Part shown: positions 12,176 to 22,638 of the stretch, piece by piece
Layout: every line of letters starts with the position of its first letter
Position numbering within the stretch: position 1 is the first letter of the stretch
Program-made: the position numbers and the translations under genes
From: Steromphala cineraria
Taxonomy: Eukaryota > Mollusca > Gastropoda > Trochida > Trochidae
DNA length: 64,000 bases
Direction of reading: 5' to 3'
Assembly (NCBI GenBank): GCA_916613615.1
Contig: OU744730.1
Span: 23,066,406-23,130,405, forward strand
The notes under the pieces: model-generated
Database searches by the model: none
What the model saw: the letters and a program-made list of their open reading frames with translations, nothing else
Told to the model about the DNA's origin: nothing

Positions 12176-12962
12176 TTTAGTTTTGTCTCCAAAATGGGGA
12201 TTGTCTCTTCTATGTAAGACAGGCACCATTACTATTTTCTTGGCCTCATCAAACATACATACCTTTGCCATGTTAACCTTATGTAGAATTCCCTATTTAC
12301 CACATGGTATGTTTAAGGCTCAATAATTTTACGATGATTATATTCATCACTTTTTTCTTCTAAACAACAACACAAACCCAGTCACATAAGACGCATCTTT
12401 GTTATTGCTCACCCCTTATTTAATGATTAGAACATCATACATGCTTCTTGTAATTTGATTGTTTTAAATACCAGTGACTAGTACTCTAATTTCTTAAAGT
12501 AGTTGGCTTCACACAATTCCTTCTTTTAGTATTGTTCCCTCTCACAATGTATAGTATCTATCTATTTTTGAAAGCCATCCCGTAAATGTGTTTAGACACA
12601 ATAGTATTATTGTCAAAATCTAGTGAACATGCTTGATAAAGATGTTCAAGCTAGCCCACATGTGTACTAGGGGTAATGATTTGATGCTTGCAATTGACAT
12701 ATGAAATGATAAACATAAATTTATTATCAGATCAATCGAGAAATAATGCAGAGCACTTATTTGGGTTTTCTTTTCTATTTCTATTTACGTGACTTTAACT
12801 AAAGTAGGCACCCACAACGATATGAGTTTTGAATTACGGTTCACTGCTGCTTACAAATTAACTGATTTTGCCAACATTGAAGAAGTTGAAAAAGGGAGCG
12901 TCCAGCTTCATTGCTTGGTAATCGTTCCCTAACACTCTGTATTATCTCCTCCGGAGAGACCA
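12176..12962. other. AT-rich intergenic DNA
   Basis: No feature recognised between the LINE 3' end and the left end of the PIF/Harbinger element. Confidence 0.5.
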
Positions 12963-13140
12963 GGAGCCGTATTATTAAAGACTTTATGAATTTTCTAAGA
13001 AAAAGACTGAGACTCCTAAAAGTTACACTTAGATAAAAGTTACTCTTTTAAGTGTATCAATAAACATTCTTAGAGTAACTTTTAGCTAAGTCTGTTAGTG
13101 AACTCTTAGACAATACTTAAGTGTGGTAACTAAGGATGGA

Positions 13141-14363
13141 CTAACTCTTTGGTGTGTGAGGATGAATTTGTATGATGTAGGAACCATCCAGCATTCCAAC
13201 CACTCCGGGGAAACCTGATCTGATCCTCGCTCTCTCTGATAGTGCAGCATATTCCGAGTGTTTGGGCCAACTGATGTATGGAGGCATAGTGTGTTGTCCT
13301 GTCATTATCCGACTGAAGTTACCTAAGTAGTAGTGAAGAGACCCCCCGAATCTGTCCACAACACTTCTGTAAACTTCTGTGTTACTTATGTACCACAGCC
13401 ATGCAATTGGTCTTTTCTCCAAGCTCACTGTCTTGCATTCCGTAAGGGGGCCGAGAAGCTGTAGCAGATCATTTGTACAAAGAGAAAGATTATGTTATCA
13501 TCAACAAGCACATTGACAAAAGCTATAGTTGTTTACTTGTACACACAAAAGAATACAATGTACAGCTTTTTTTCTTCAAATAATCATGTGCTCGTATCAT
13601 ATTGATAGAGATTGTTTATTTTCTCTTTAATCAGAGTAACATTGAAATAAATGATGTTTTAACTTGTGTACATATAAAGAGAATTGCATTCCCAAGTACT
13701 ATGTTCAATATATCTATTGATATCGGTTTCACAAGAAGGTAGGCATATCAGTTTCATTAGTTACTGTAGTTCAAAAGTCATATATCTATTAACTACAAGA
13801 TGATCTATCATCAACACAAAAAATGCATTTCACTAGGGATTAAGGTCACAATGTAGCAGAAAATCATAATTGCAAGTATGGTTATTGCATAAATTGCATT
13901 CCTTAGATATTTTACCTCATGAGATTTATGGTTTGGATGCAAATAAGCTAAATGCCAAAGAATATGAGAATTAAGACTCGTGTGCGTTATAACACGTTTT
14001 GAAGGAAACACACATTCTGCTTTATATTTTTCGATGCGTACGTTTAGATATTATATTTAGAGAGATTTTATATCAGATCATTACAAATCGAGGACGATTT
14101 TAAATATGTTATTTTTGAGGACTTTTTCAAAAATATTACATGAAAGTTTGCATGGACGTCCAAAAACTATACATACCCGGTAATCTAGATCCTAGAATCT
14201 GTCTTAATTTTTTGTGACCCACCCCAAAATAAATATTTCTAAACAATTGAAAAAATAAGAAAACGTCAATATTCGAGTGTAACTCACTTGAAAAGAAGAT
14301 CGATTCATTCGGAAATGCGCTTTGAATAATCCGTCACCATAACGAGGCACCACTTGCTCCACA
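13141..14363 (-). pseudogene. PIF/Harbinger transposase relic A
   Basis: Two exon-like pieces on the minus strand join well. The upstream piece (14288-14363) encodes a YGDGLFKAHFRMNRSSFQ block, the N-terminal helical region of HARBI1-like proteins, and ends at a GTGAGT donor. The downstream piece (13141-13458) follows a TGCTACAG acceptor and continues with LWYISN, YRSVVDRFG and the first catalytic aspartate block SGFPGVVGMLDGSY. It stops soon after at PHTPKS. The remaining catalytic Asp and Glu blocks are absent because the sequence runs directly into the transposon's terminal repeat. The upstream end was cut by insertion of the hairpin-capped element next to it. This is a truncated DDE transposase and not a host HARBI1 gene. 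Confidence 0.75.
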
Positions 14364-14364
14364 T

Positions 14365-15656
14365 AACAAGTAAAGAAGCGAGCAAAGCTCACATACCCCC
14401 GCTGCCCACTTTGTTAAAAAAAATAGTAAAACTGATTAATAATGGCTAAAATTGCCTGATAGTTGAGTATACAGTAACTCATTGTGTAAGTCTGCTTTCC
14501 ACCGAAACCCCAATACCAACTTCATTAATAGGTTTTAGAATTAAAGGGTACAACTAGGGATAATGGTTGATCTTTGTTTCAAATTCGAGGTAGTTATCAT
14601 GAATATTCTACGAGATGTATTGAGGACAAAATTATTTTTGTCAAGTCACTTTGTAAGTCATGTTTTCCAAAGAAACCGCAGAAAAGAAAATCCATATATC
14701 GTTTAACTCTCACAAGGCAAATCCGGCAACCATGATTGACATATGTAGCAAATTTGGTGAAGCTTAGATGTATATTTCAGGGCACATCTAGGGATCATGG
14801 TTGATAAGTGTATGAAGTTTGGTGAAGCTAGCATGAATAGTTTGGGAGATATGCTCCGGACAAAGGGCTTGGTCATAGAGTCCCTTTTTATTATGCCCCC
14901 GAATCGGAGATTCCGGGGGTATATTGTTTTTCACCTGTCCGTCTGTCCGTCCGTCTGTCTGTCCGTCCGTTTGTCCACAAAAACTTTAACCTTGGTCATA
15001 ACTTTTGATTGGTCAGAGCTAGGTCTTTGATACTTGACATATGGATCCCTTGTGATGAGACCTTTCAGATGACACCATGACATTTGACCTTGTGACCTTG
15101 ACCTTGACACAGCGAGCCTTTTCCGAAAACTTTAACCTTCGCTATAGTTTCTATACTGTCAGTGCTAGGTCTTTGATACTTGACATGTGTATCCCTTGTG
15201 ATGAGACCTTTCAGATGACACCATGATATTTGACCTTTTCCGTCCGTCCGTCCGTCTGTCCACAAAAACTTTAACCTTGGTCATAACTTTTGATTGGTCA
15301 GAGCTAGCTCTTTGATACTTGACATATGGATCCCTTGTGATGAGACCTTTCAGATGACACCATGACATCTGACCTTGTGACCATGACCTTGACACAGCGA
15401 GCAGGATGCATCCGGGGGCATTCGTGTTTCACAAACACATCTTGTTTAGTCATGTTTCCATGGAAACCGCAAAAAATATAAATTATTCGTTGGTCTAACC
15501 CTCAAAAGGCACATCTAGGGATCATGGTTGATAAATATATGAAGTTTGGTGAAGCTACCATGAATAGTTTTGGAGATATGCTCCGGACAAACTTTTGTGA
15601 CAGACAGACGCAAAATGAGCGCTATATACCCCCGCTTACGCTGTAAGGCGGGGTTA
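14365..15656 (-). mobile_element. Hairpin-capped tandem-core element (type E4)
   Basis: Read on the minus strand it starts with an AACCCCGCC...GCGGGGGTATATAG hairpin near 15656. It carries diverged repeats of a unit containing CTAGGGATCATGGTTGAT and GGAGATATGCTCCGGACAAA. It ends with GGGGGTATGTGAGC, a GAGC/GCTC hairpin and TTTACTTGTT near 14365. It sits inside Harbinger-1 and is itself interrupted by element E1 (14892-15446). No target duplication is visible. The architecture (hairpin start, tandem core, hairpin plus CTTGTT end) matches the other hairpin-capped elements in this window. Confidence 0.6.
14892..15446 (+). mobile_element. Hairpin-capped tandem-core element (type E1), copy 1
   Basis: It starts with the hairpin GCCCCCGAATC...GATTCCGGGGG followed by TATATTG and a CCGTCTGTCCGTC-rich stretch. 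Three units of about 138-150 bp follow, each beginning AAAACTTTAACCTT and containing CTTTGATACTTGACATATGG and GATGAGACCTTTCAGATG. It ends with GGGGGCATTCGTGTTTCACA, a GTGTTT/AAACAC hairpin and ATCTTGTT. A second copy lies in reverse at 53010-53836. Both share the same ends and neither has a target duplication, which fits a Helitron/Helentron-like rolling-circle mode but does not prove it. It is non-coding; the open frames within it are repeat artefacts. Confidence 0.75.
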
Positions 15657-16071
15657 TTATAATATATAATGATTTATTTCAAAACCCTAAATCTATTCAT
15701 TACATCATGTGTACATTATTCCTTGAGAATAAAAATATTTTCACAGGAAATTTTGTATACATGAAATAAATATCGGTAAATCACATTAAATCGATACATA
15801 CATTGTCATAATTGCAGAAGTGTTACTACAAACTACAAGACTACAAACTTTTGAAAATTGTAAGGAAACATTTTTAACTCAGTTATTGTTCTAAAATTTC
15901 ATCAAATCCATTTTAAAATTATGTCTACGAAAATAATGCTAATAATTTGTTATATCCAGTACCCTACTGGGCCCTAGATATTTATAAACATTGAAATGTT
16001 CCCGCCATGTACAGATTCCTAATAATTTTACTGCACTTAGTCACTTACAACACTCAACACTTCAATATATT

Positions 16072-17013
16072 TCATCGAAACAGATCCATACCTTCCTTGC
16101 ATCTCTCCTGTACGTCAGGATGAACATACTGTAAATATACGTTCACTATCCGCGCTTCGCATTTCCAGTGGGAGCAGTTCGACAAAGCTTGACGCCATAT
16201 TGGATAGGCTATTCTCGCTTGGGTGGACTGCTCCAAGTCATGTCTCATGTCGAAGGTAATAGTCAAGATGTTTACCTGTGGTATCTCTGCTGTTGTCACT
16301 TGGCTGAGGATGGAGGAATGTGGTCAGCAACAATCTCCGACATGGGTAAGCACTGTCACCTAGCAAATGGCCATTAGGAATGATTCCCTTTTCAAAGAAA
16401 GTCGAACATCGCGAGTCGGTTCGGGCCACTTGGCAACAATGTCCGAAATTCGATCATTGGAGTCGAAGATGACATGTACATTTAAGGAATAGAAATTTTT
16501 CTTGTGAACGCACTAATTTTCGTGTTCATTGGGTGCAATTATTCTTAAATGAATTCCGTCAATCGCTCCCACAACACCAGGAAATCCACTTATTGCATGA
16601 AATTATTGATGGCGTTGTATTTCCTGCCGGTTCGTTGGCATGTTTATGAATCGGCGAGTTTGGGGGGGAAGGGGGGTGGGGGGAGGGGTCACATAGTAAC
16701 AACATTACAGAAACCTTAAATGCACTAACAGAAGGTTGACCCCGAAGTCGTCTCCGTTGCAAAGTTGCATCTTGCCAGTCGCTAAATACCTCAAGGTAAT
16801 AGCCATTTTGCTGTCAGCGCCTATAGCCTTGTTTCGCTTGGTTGGTGATGTAAGTTGATTACGAACTAAATCGGTCACAAATCTTATTTCACCACTGTCC
16901 AGACGGTACCGACAAATTCCTTCTTGATCATTATACTCTGTGTATACATCATGAAGCTCTCTAAAAACTCTCAGGTGATGATGAGCAGCCTTGTCCTGTA
17001 AGAAAATACTCAA
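16072..17013 (-). pseudogene. PIF/Harbinger transposase relic B
   Basis: After an acceptor-like TTTTCTTACAG the minus strand encodes a FRELHDVYTEY...RYRLDSGEIRF block and ALGADSKMAITLRYLATG-like helices typical of the HARBI1 N-terminus. Further on come SGFPGVVGAIDGIHLRI (first catalytic Asp) near 16555-16600 and GHLLGDSAYPCRRLLLTTF (second catalytic Asp) near 16310-16370. The three blocks are in different frames, separated by frameshifts and stops, and the final Glu block is degenerate. A G-rich tract interrupts the middle. The gene is dead. It differs from relic A in sequence and lacks A's intron in the shared region, so it is a different lineage or an older copy. Confidence 0.7.
16662..16688 (+). 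other. G-quadruplex-type G-run
   Basis: Four G-runs of 7, 6, 6 and 4 bases are separated by single or double A/T spacers. This is an outlier in AT-rich DNA and lies inside transposase relic B, so it is probably an expansion after the gene died. Confidence 0.8.
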
Positions 17014-17175
17014 GACTGCTTACTTTTACTACAGTTAAGAGTACTTTTAAGAGTAAATTCACTTAATTAATAACACATAAGAAAAGTCTTATTCTTAAGA
17101 CAAAATGAAGGGTTATTCTTAGAATAAGGTAGAGCTAAGAGTTGCTTTCAACTCTAATCTTTATTAATACGGCTC

Positions 17176-18950
17176 AAGAATCGTACCAGGCATGGCGAAC
17201 ATTTTTCCATACTTAAAACAAAGACATGGGATTTTAAGCATAACAAAAACACAACATGATTAATACAAATTAACTTATTATTCTCAAATACTTACCACAA
17301 GAACCATGTACACGGTTTTGTAGGCTACACATCCTTTCGTTCTGGATTTGTGTGGTTCGTGACGTGATCAATGCCATTAGGGAATGAAAAACTGTCAAAA
17401 TGAGCAAAACAATTCATTGCTATTTTTTGGCGTTTTTTTCCAGATATTTACATGATTTTTTCAAAATATATTGAAAATCACAAGGAATTGTAAAAACACG
17501 TACTCACCCATTGTTGCCAAATGCTGACTTCAAATCCTCCCATGTCTTCTCTCAATAACTTCTAGTAAATGATAGAGATAAAAGACGATGTTTCCTTTCA
17601 TTGAGAAGCATGTACATTGTAATACTTTCCTTGAACCATTTGGAAATGTACATGTTATACTTAGCATACATCTTATACATAACTCCTCTTGGTGTATTTT
17701 TCCGTGTTTTCTATAATTTGGATTAGTTAAGTTTAGACAAAGTTTTTTTTATTGATGTTACGGACGAAGATGACATATCTATTAAAATGTTATTGGTCTC
17801 CCCTCTTTGAAATGACAACAAGGGCGCACGTGGAAATTGACCAATAAGAGGCGGTTCCATTTCCGATTCATTCACGGCAGCGTGTTTGTCGGCCAGGCAT
17901 TTGTTCAAAGAGGGGGTGGTGTTAATGCGAGGGTCAGTGGTCAAAAGTTTGATAGTTTGGGCGAGATCTTCAGCAGGCTAAAATAATGATCTACGATTCC
18001 AGTGTATAATCTTGAGATAAAATTTACTTTTAATTGCACTGCACGTTAAATAGTCGGGTGTCCAGGTTTCGATCAGGTTTCAGTGTCTGTATTCTATATA
18101 CCAGATAGGAATTACGCTAAAATGTTTATTTCTCGACCGATTTCGTTCAGATTTGAAATATAGGTCTATCTCAACATATGAAAACGAAAAAGTGAGTGCA
18201 AAAGTTTGAAAAAAAAATAATTATGGGGCGACTCCGAGATTCGAACCTCTGTGCCTTGAAGGCTGCTTTAGTCGCTGCCTGGCTGACAAAAAGTTGTCTC
18301 ACCTTGATTTCATTCGAGAGGTTACCTTGTTTCTCATTTAGTCCACAGAAGAAGCTATTCAAAATACACCATCACTGCTTCCCACGGATATGAGTAAGGG
18401 CAGGAGAGGGCATGCAACAGTTGCAGCACACACATAGGCAATATGTTCCTTGTCACAAAAACACCAGGAAGATGTGTCTCACTTATTATTGGCAGATTAT
18501 CGGTATGCATACCAGTTAAATGTCTTCATAAGCCTAGATCAGATGAATCTTAATCATTTTGTTGTAAATTGCCTCGTAAGAAACTATGTGCAAACTCATG
18601 ACGTCAAGGGTCATCCTTGCGTAAAGATAGAGCCACATTTGACTAATGGGCGGAGGTAAAATGGCATCAGGCAGTTGTCCAATCACATTTTGGATACATG
18701 AGATAATCAATTCCTAGTGTTTGGAATCTCCGAGAATTAAAATCTTAATGACATTTTTAAATAAAACTTCAAAGTCTTTTCGATCAGCCTCATACTTGTA
18801 TAATGCTTTGTTTTGTTCAATGTAGCACCCTTCTGCCATGGTCTGTTGTTACAGGAAGCTCATTCCTATGATTATAAACCTCTGGTGACGTCATCCCTTT
18901 GTTTAGCACCGTTCCGTAACCTGAAAATAGGACCTTGGCTACATCAAGTC
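17176..18950. other. Intergenic DNA, no recognised gene
   Basis: A GC-richer stretch at 17723-17944 has a 73-codon minus-strand open frame of unknown nature. Near 18237 the minus strand has GGTTCGAATC, a tRNA B-box-like motif, but flanking bases do not fold into a T-arm. Confidence 0.4.
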
Positions 18951-19070
18951 AGGTCTATCTGTAACTTACGGACCTCGTTTGAGGTCTATCTGTGACTTAG
19001 AGACTTCATATGAGGTCTATCTAGGATTTAAAGACCTCGTATGAGGCCTATCTGTGATTTAAAGACCTCA
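18951..19070. repeat. 31-bp minisatellite, four units
   Basis: Units begin AGGTCTATCT at 18951, 18982, 19013 and, with one change, 19044, and contain GACCTC near their ends. Spacing is exactly 31 bp. Confidence 0.9.
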
Positions 19071-19165
19071 ACATTAGATTTTAAACTAATTTCTTTTCAA
19101 ATCTCAAACATGTCCCATTATAAAATTCATATAATTTCCAACACAAGAGTTTTCCAAATATATCA

Positions 19166-19238
19166 CTCGGAAGTCGGGGATCGAACCACTGGCCTTTCGA
19201 TTTGTAACCAAACGTGCATACCATTAGGCTACAGAGCC
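19166..19238 (-). pseudogene. tRNA-like relic
   Basis: On the minus strand the segment opens GGCTCTGTAGCCTAATGG (TAGCCTAATGG fits the internal A box) and has GGTTCGATCCC (B box) at the expected distance. The D-stem and a possible anticodon stem partly pair, but the T-stem and the acceptor 3' strand do not. It is therefore a degraded tRNA or a tRNA-derived SINE head, not a functional tRNA gene. Confidence 0.4.
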
Positions 19239-19771
19239 AGTTGAAGTTTTGATTTTTGAATTGATTATACTATTTCATTGCCTCTTGTAAAATTGCCAGT
19301 TTCTGCATTACTTGTTTTTATTATTATTAATGTAGCAATATGTTTTATGTGCAAAAGGTCTTGTAACTATTGAAATTGTGTTGTGTTTGGGATAACTTTG
19401 ATCATGTTGTCATTGGTCGAGCAGTTTAGTGTGCAAGCGTGTACATTTCAGCATTAAGCACAAGTGTCACGAAATGCACTTGCACAATGTCACGTGATCG
19501 GCTGCGTCGCCTGATGATGACACTAATATTTACTGTCAACTTTTTGTTTGTAATGTTAAAGGAAAATGTTTTTTTCAGCTTTTGATTACTTAACACATAA
19601 CTAAAATTCGTTTTTAAAACGATTGTTATTAATGGTTAAACTTTCCAAATCCTGTCACAAACCTATAAAGTCATTTGGACCAGTTCATTTTCGTAGAGGG
19701 GTGTGAGTATGTTTGAACTGCTATATTTTTGTTTTATTTTTTAAATGCAATCTTCCCTCAGTTCATAAGCC

Positions 19772-19917
19772 GGTTAAGGTACTCAGACTCGGTCTTGGTG
19801 CCTATAGATAGACCACAGGGGGAGTTGGGTAGGACAGATAGACCTACCTATCTGTCCTACCCGACTCCCCCTGCGGTCTATCTACAGGCACCAAGACCGA
19901 GTCTTCGTACCTTAACC
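19772..19917. repeat. Near-perfect palindrome, 70-bp arms
   Basis: Arms 19772-19841 and 19848-19917 are inverted complements with only a few mismatches, separated by a 6-base loop (ACCTAC). The outer ends are GGTTAAGG and CCTTAACC. It does not match any other repeat in the window and contains no coding signal. Confidence 0.9.
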
Positions 19918-20838
19918 TTTACTTATAGATATTAGTGTTTTGGGTGTCAGAGCAATAGCTGCGCCGGGGAATGTAAGTGTTGAATCGTATGAGGGACCCT
20001 GAAGCACACGGGACATCGGCATAGCATAAATAGCTCTGGTGTATCTCATCTCTGCCTTGGACTAGGGTTCATTGTTATCGTCTCCAATATACCGTTCTTG
20101 CAGTAGGCATCGAATCGCTTGCCGTGTAAGTCAATTCAATTGTCTCTCTTTGGGATTATTAATGTCATAAGCGACGCCTGTCGTACTGCTTCTCTGCATA
20201 ATTCTATGTGTTCATAAAGTTTCTCATAAGTGAGAGTGTCTTGGCTATACGTGGTCGTGGGTTGTCTTGATTGGACACTATACCAATGCGAGCCGCCGTT
20301 AAGATATCACTTTTTATCCGATCTTACCTTAGGACTGACACGACTAACCTTACACGACTCAAAGGATTCCTTTTGTTGTTTAGGTAACCACAAAGGAATA
20401 TATATGTTATGTCGTCTACTGAACGCAACCAGTTTATATCTCTTTGAGTCGTGAGTTGACACTGCGCTCTCGAGGTTGTCGGATTTTTGTACTAGTCAGT
20501 ATATATGGTATCCTGTTCATGTCAGATTCTATGGAACTCTTGGAAGACAATATTGATTAATATCGACCGTGCTCCGAGGAATAAAAGTGTAAATATAAAG
20601 ACTCCATCGGGGTTCGAACTCAATCCACCCAGTATATCCTCTCCGTCATGGTTTCACCTTTGTCGTATATATCTGAGTACCTCATCTCACCAAGCGCAAG
20701 GACTGAGGAAATGTTTTGGCATCAGCTAGAGCAAATTATTCTAGAGCTGGCCGCTTATTGCTATTTGAAACGACAAAGTGAATGGATTGCTAATGACTAG
20801 ATCTTCTCTGCGCTAAAATTGTATTATCTGAAACACGT

Positions 20839-20979
20839 CATTCCCTCCCCACAGAGGCAGATCAAGTCATCAAAATTTGATACAGCCTCTGTTATATTAC
20901 GCCGATATTTATTACGCGTAATGGAACAGAGGCTGTATCGACATTTCATGACTTGATCTGCCTCTGTGGGGATAGGATG
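20839..20979. mobile_element. CATTCTC-type MITE, copy b (internally deleted)
   Basis: This 141-bp element consists of little more than the two inverted ends (CATTCCCTCCCCACAGAGGC and its complement) around ACAGCCTCTGT...ACAGAGGCTGT. It is flanked by GAAACACGT and GTAACACGG, a 9-bp duplication with two differences. It is the minimal member of the family. Confidence 0.8.
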
Positions 20980-20988
20980 GTAACACGG

Positions 20989-21843
20989 TCGATTTTAATC
21001 AGACTGGAACATCTCATTTGATTCACAAAACACATAAATACCACCCACTTACTTTATAAGAAACATTTTCATAAATCATTGATTTAGAATATGTTGATTG
21101 AAACATAACATCAATACATTACTTTCAAAAAGCGTTGGTATTTGTAACAGTTATTTGGTTGTATATTGAAACGCACGCCAGCGACTTTGATGTAGCACAC
21201 CTTATTTGGAAGTCGCCTCTTCAAATCGATTTTCTTTGGATAACTCTTTTCAGTGACATTAATTGGTATGTTTTTAACATCTTGTACGAATTCGGATTCG
21301 TGTATAATTGTTTTATATCGATTTCTGCTCTTAATTCACTCAATGCATTTAATATGGCGCATGATGTGATTTGTTAAATCAGATGACCTAGGCATTAAGT
21401 AAAGCAATATTCAATGTCAGCTTTGGTTTTGGGTATCACTTTAGTATTTGTTTAAACAAATCAAACTTGTAAAAAAGTTTTACCTTTGTGACTAGATTTG
21501 ACTATTACATAAAATGACATCATTCAACGTTTGCTACAAATGGTAAAACTTATGATTTAGTAGTTTTTAGGTAGCCTCTTACTGTAGTCATTTCAATAGC
21601 CCCTTTTCTAATACACTTTAAATAACAATCAAGAAAACAAATATTGTCCTTTTAATCATACAGACATGTTATAACGTAGGATAAATTCATCACCATGTCT
21701 GTCTGCCATTTCCTTTCCGGATAAGAACTCGAAAACTTTAAGACCGAGCTCAAAGAATCTTGTGGTAAGCCAGAACCAGTTTCCTGTGGGATTTCTAACG
21801 TCATTTGAGTTTTACTTCTCGAGTTTGCAAAGGAAAGGTATCT
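20989..21843. other. Intergenic DNA
   Basis: No recognised feature. An 80-codon open frame at 21135-21377 lacks any domain or splice context. Confidence 0.4.
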
Positions 21844-21847
21844 TTAA

Positions 21848-22634
21848 GGGGCAGTAGCACGTTTTAAAGGGGAATATAAGGTGATTTTAGGAAAATGAAA
21901 AGAAATGTTTCCAATTGAAAGACAATGTATTGAAACTAAATGGAGCAGTACAAATTAAGATATATATTCTAAAGTTTAGCCATTAGATTCCCTTTTCTTA
22001 CACAAAATGAATTACATGTAAAGGTGTTCACACAAAATGGCCGCCAGCGGATTTTATGTGAATCTCTGTTCTCTGACTATGGATGATTGGCTTGTGTAAT
22101 CACCGTGTATAACCGTACACCGGAACTTGCGAGGTGTACGGCGGAGAAATGTTGCTAGCGAGGAGCCGAAATCGAAAGTTAGGTAATATTTTACTTCATA
22201 ACTTTCAAATAATCAACATCATGTGGTAAGTTTATCACACATACTTAGTAATATGTATGTGCTTGTCATTCTGTATCCAAGGGACAGTAACAATGACAGT
22301 TGCGAGTAATGCTGTTGTTAGTAACATATTTGCTATCTCTGACTATGAACAGGATATGACATTAAATAGCTATGTCTCGGAAAGCTATTGACATGATAAT
22401 AACATAGAAAAAGTTGATGAAACGGCGATGATTGCTTTTTAAGTGATCCCTTTTGCGATCACGCTCCTCGCTAGCAACATTTCCCCGCCGTACACCTCGC
22501 TAGTTCCGGTGTACGGTTATACACAGTGGTAATGAGATTTTAGACACTATCAAAATAATACATTTAGCATGTATGTACAATAATCAGTGAAAATTTTGAA
22601 ATATAAACTTATAAAAAAACGTGCTACTGCCCCT
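21848..22634 (+). mobile_element. TTAA-flanked MITE, copy 2 (interrupted)
   Basis: GGGGCAGTAGCACGTTTT starts the element and CGTGCTACTGCCCCT ends it, with TTAA at 21844-21847 and 22635-22638. The inner landmarks GGTGTTCACACAAAATGG and CTATGGATGATTGGCTTG are present. After TTGTGTAA the family sequence is interrupted by the element at 22101-22529 and then resumes at TGAGATTTT. Confidence 0.9.
22101..22529. mobile_element. 429-bp inverted-repeat element nested in MITE copy 2
   Basis: Arms of about 66 bp (22101-22166 and 22463-22529) are inverted complements with few mismatches. Both contain GTGTATAACCGTACACCGGA, GCGAGGTGTACGGCGG and ATGTTGCTAGCGAGGAGC. It is flanked by TAA (or TAAT) on both sides and the empty site is known from other MITE copies (GTGTAATGAG). 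A 3-bp TWA-type duplication is typical of PIF/Harbinger, so this may be a non-autonomous relative. It has no coding capacity. Confidence 0.85.
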
Positions 22635-22638
22635 TTAA

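Larger units (their letters stand above)
12963..17175 (-). mobile_element. Decayed PIF/Harbinger transposon (Harbinger-1)
   Basis: The outer ends are inverted: GAGCCGTATTATTAAAGA at the left, and the reverse complement of CTTTATTAATACGGCTC at the right. Both ends are followed by subterminal CTTAAGAG-like motifs, and the left one contains an internal inverted pair (about 13029-13046 with 13073-13091). Between them lie two minus-strand HARBI1-type transposase relics and an inserted hairpin-capped element. A TWA target duplication is no longer clear (CAG left, AAG right). The 4.2-kb size fits an autonomous element, but every coding part is broken. Two transposases inside one terminal pair suggest either nesting of related elements or fusion of two. 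Confidence 0.75.

Noticed and set aside
13141..17013. A host HARBI1 gene
   Set aside because: The frames are broken, two different copies are present and transposon ends flank them, so these are transposon relics.
17723..17944. Less AT-biased minus-strand open frame of 73 codons
   Set aside because: No domain or splice partners could be found. It is noted as a possible exon only.
18220..18300. GGTTCGAATC on the minus strand as a tRNA gene
   Set aside because: The bases around the B-box-like motif do not form a T-stem and no matching A box or acceptor stem was found.
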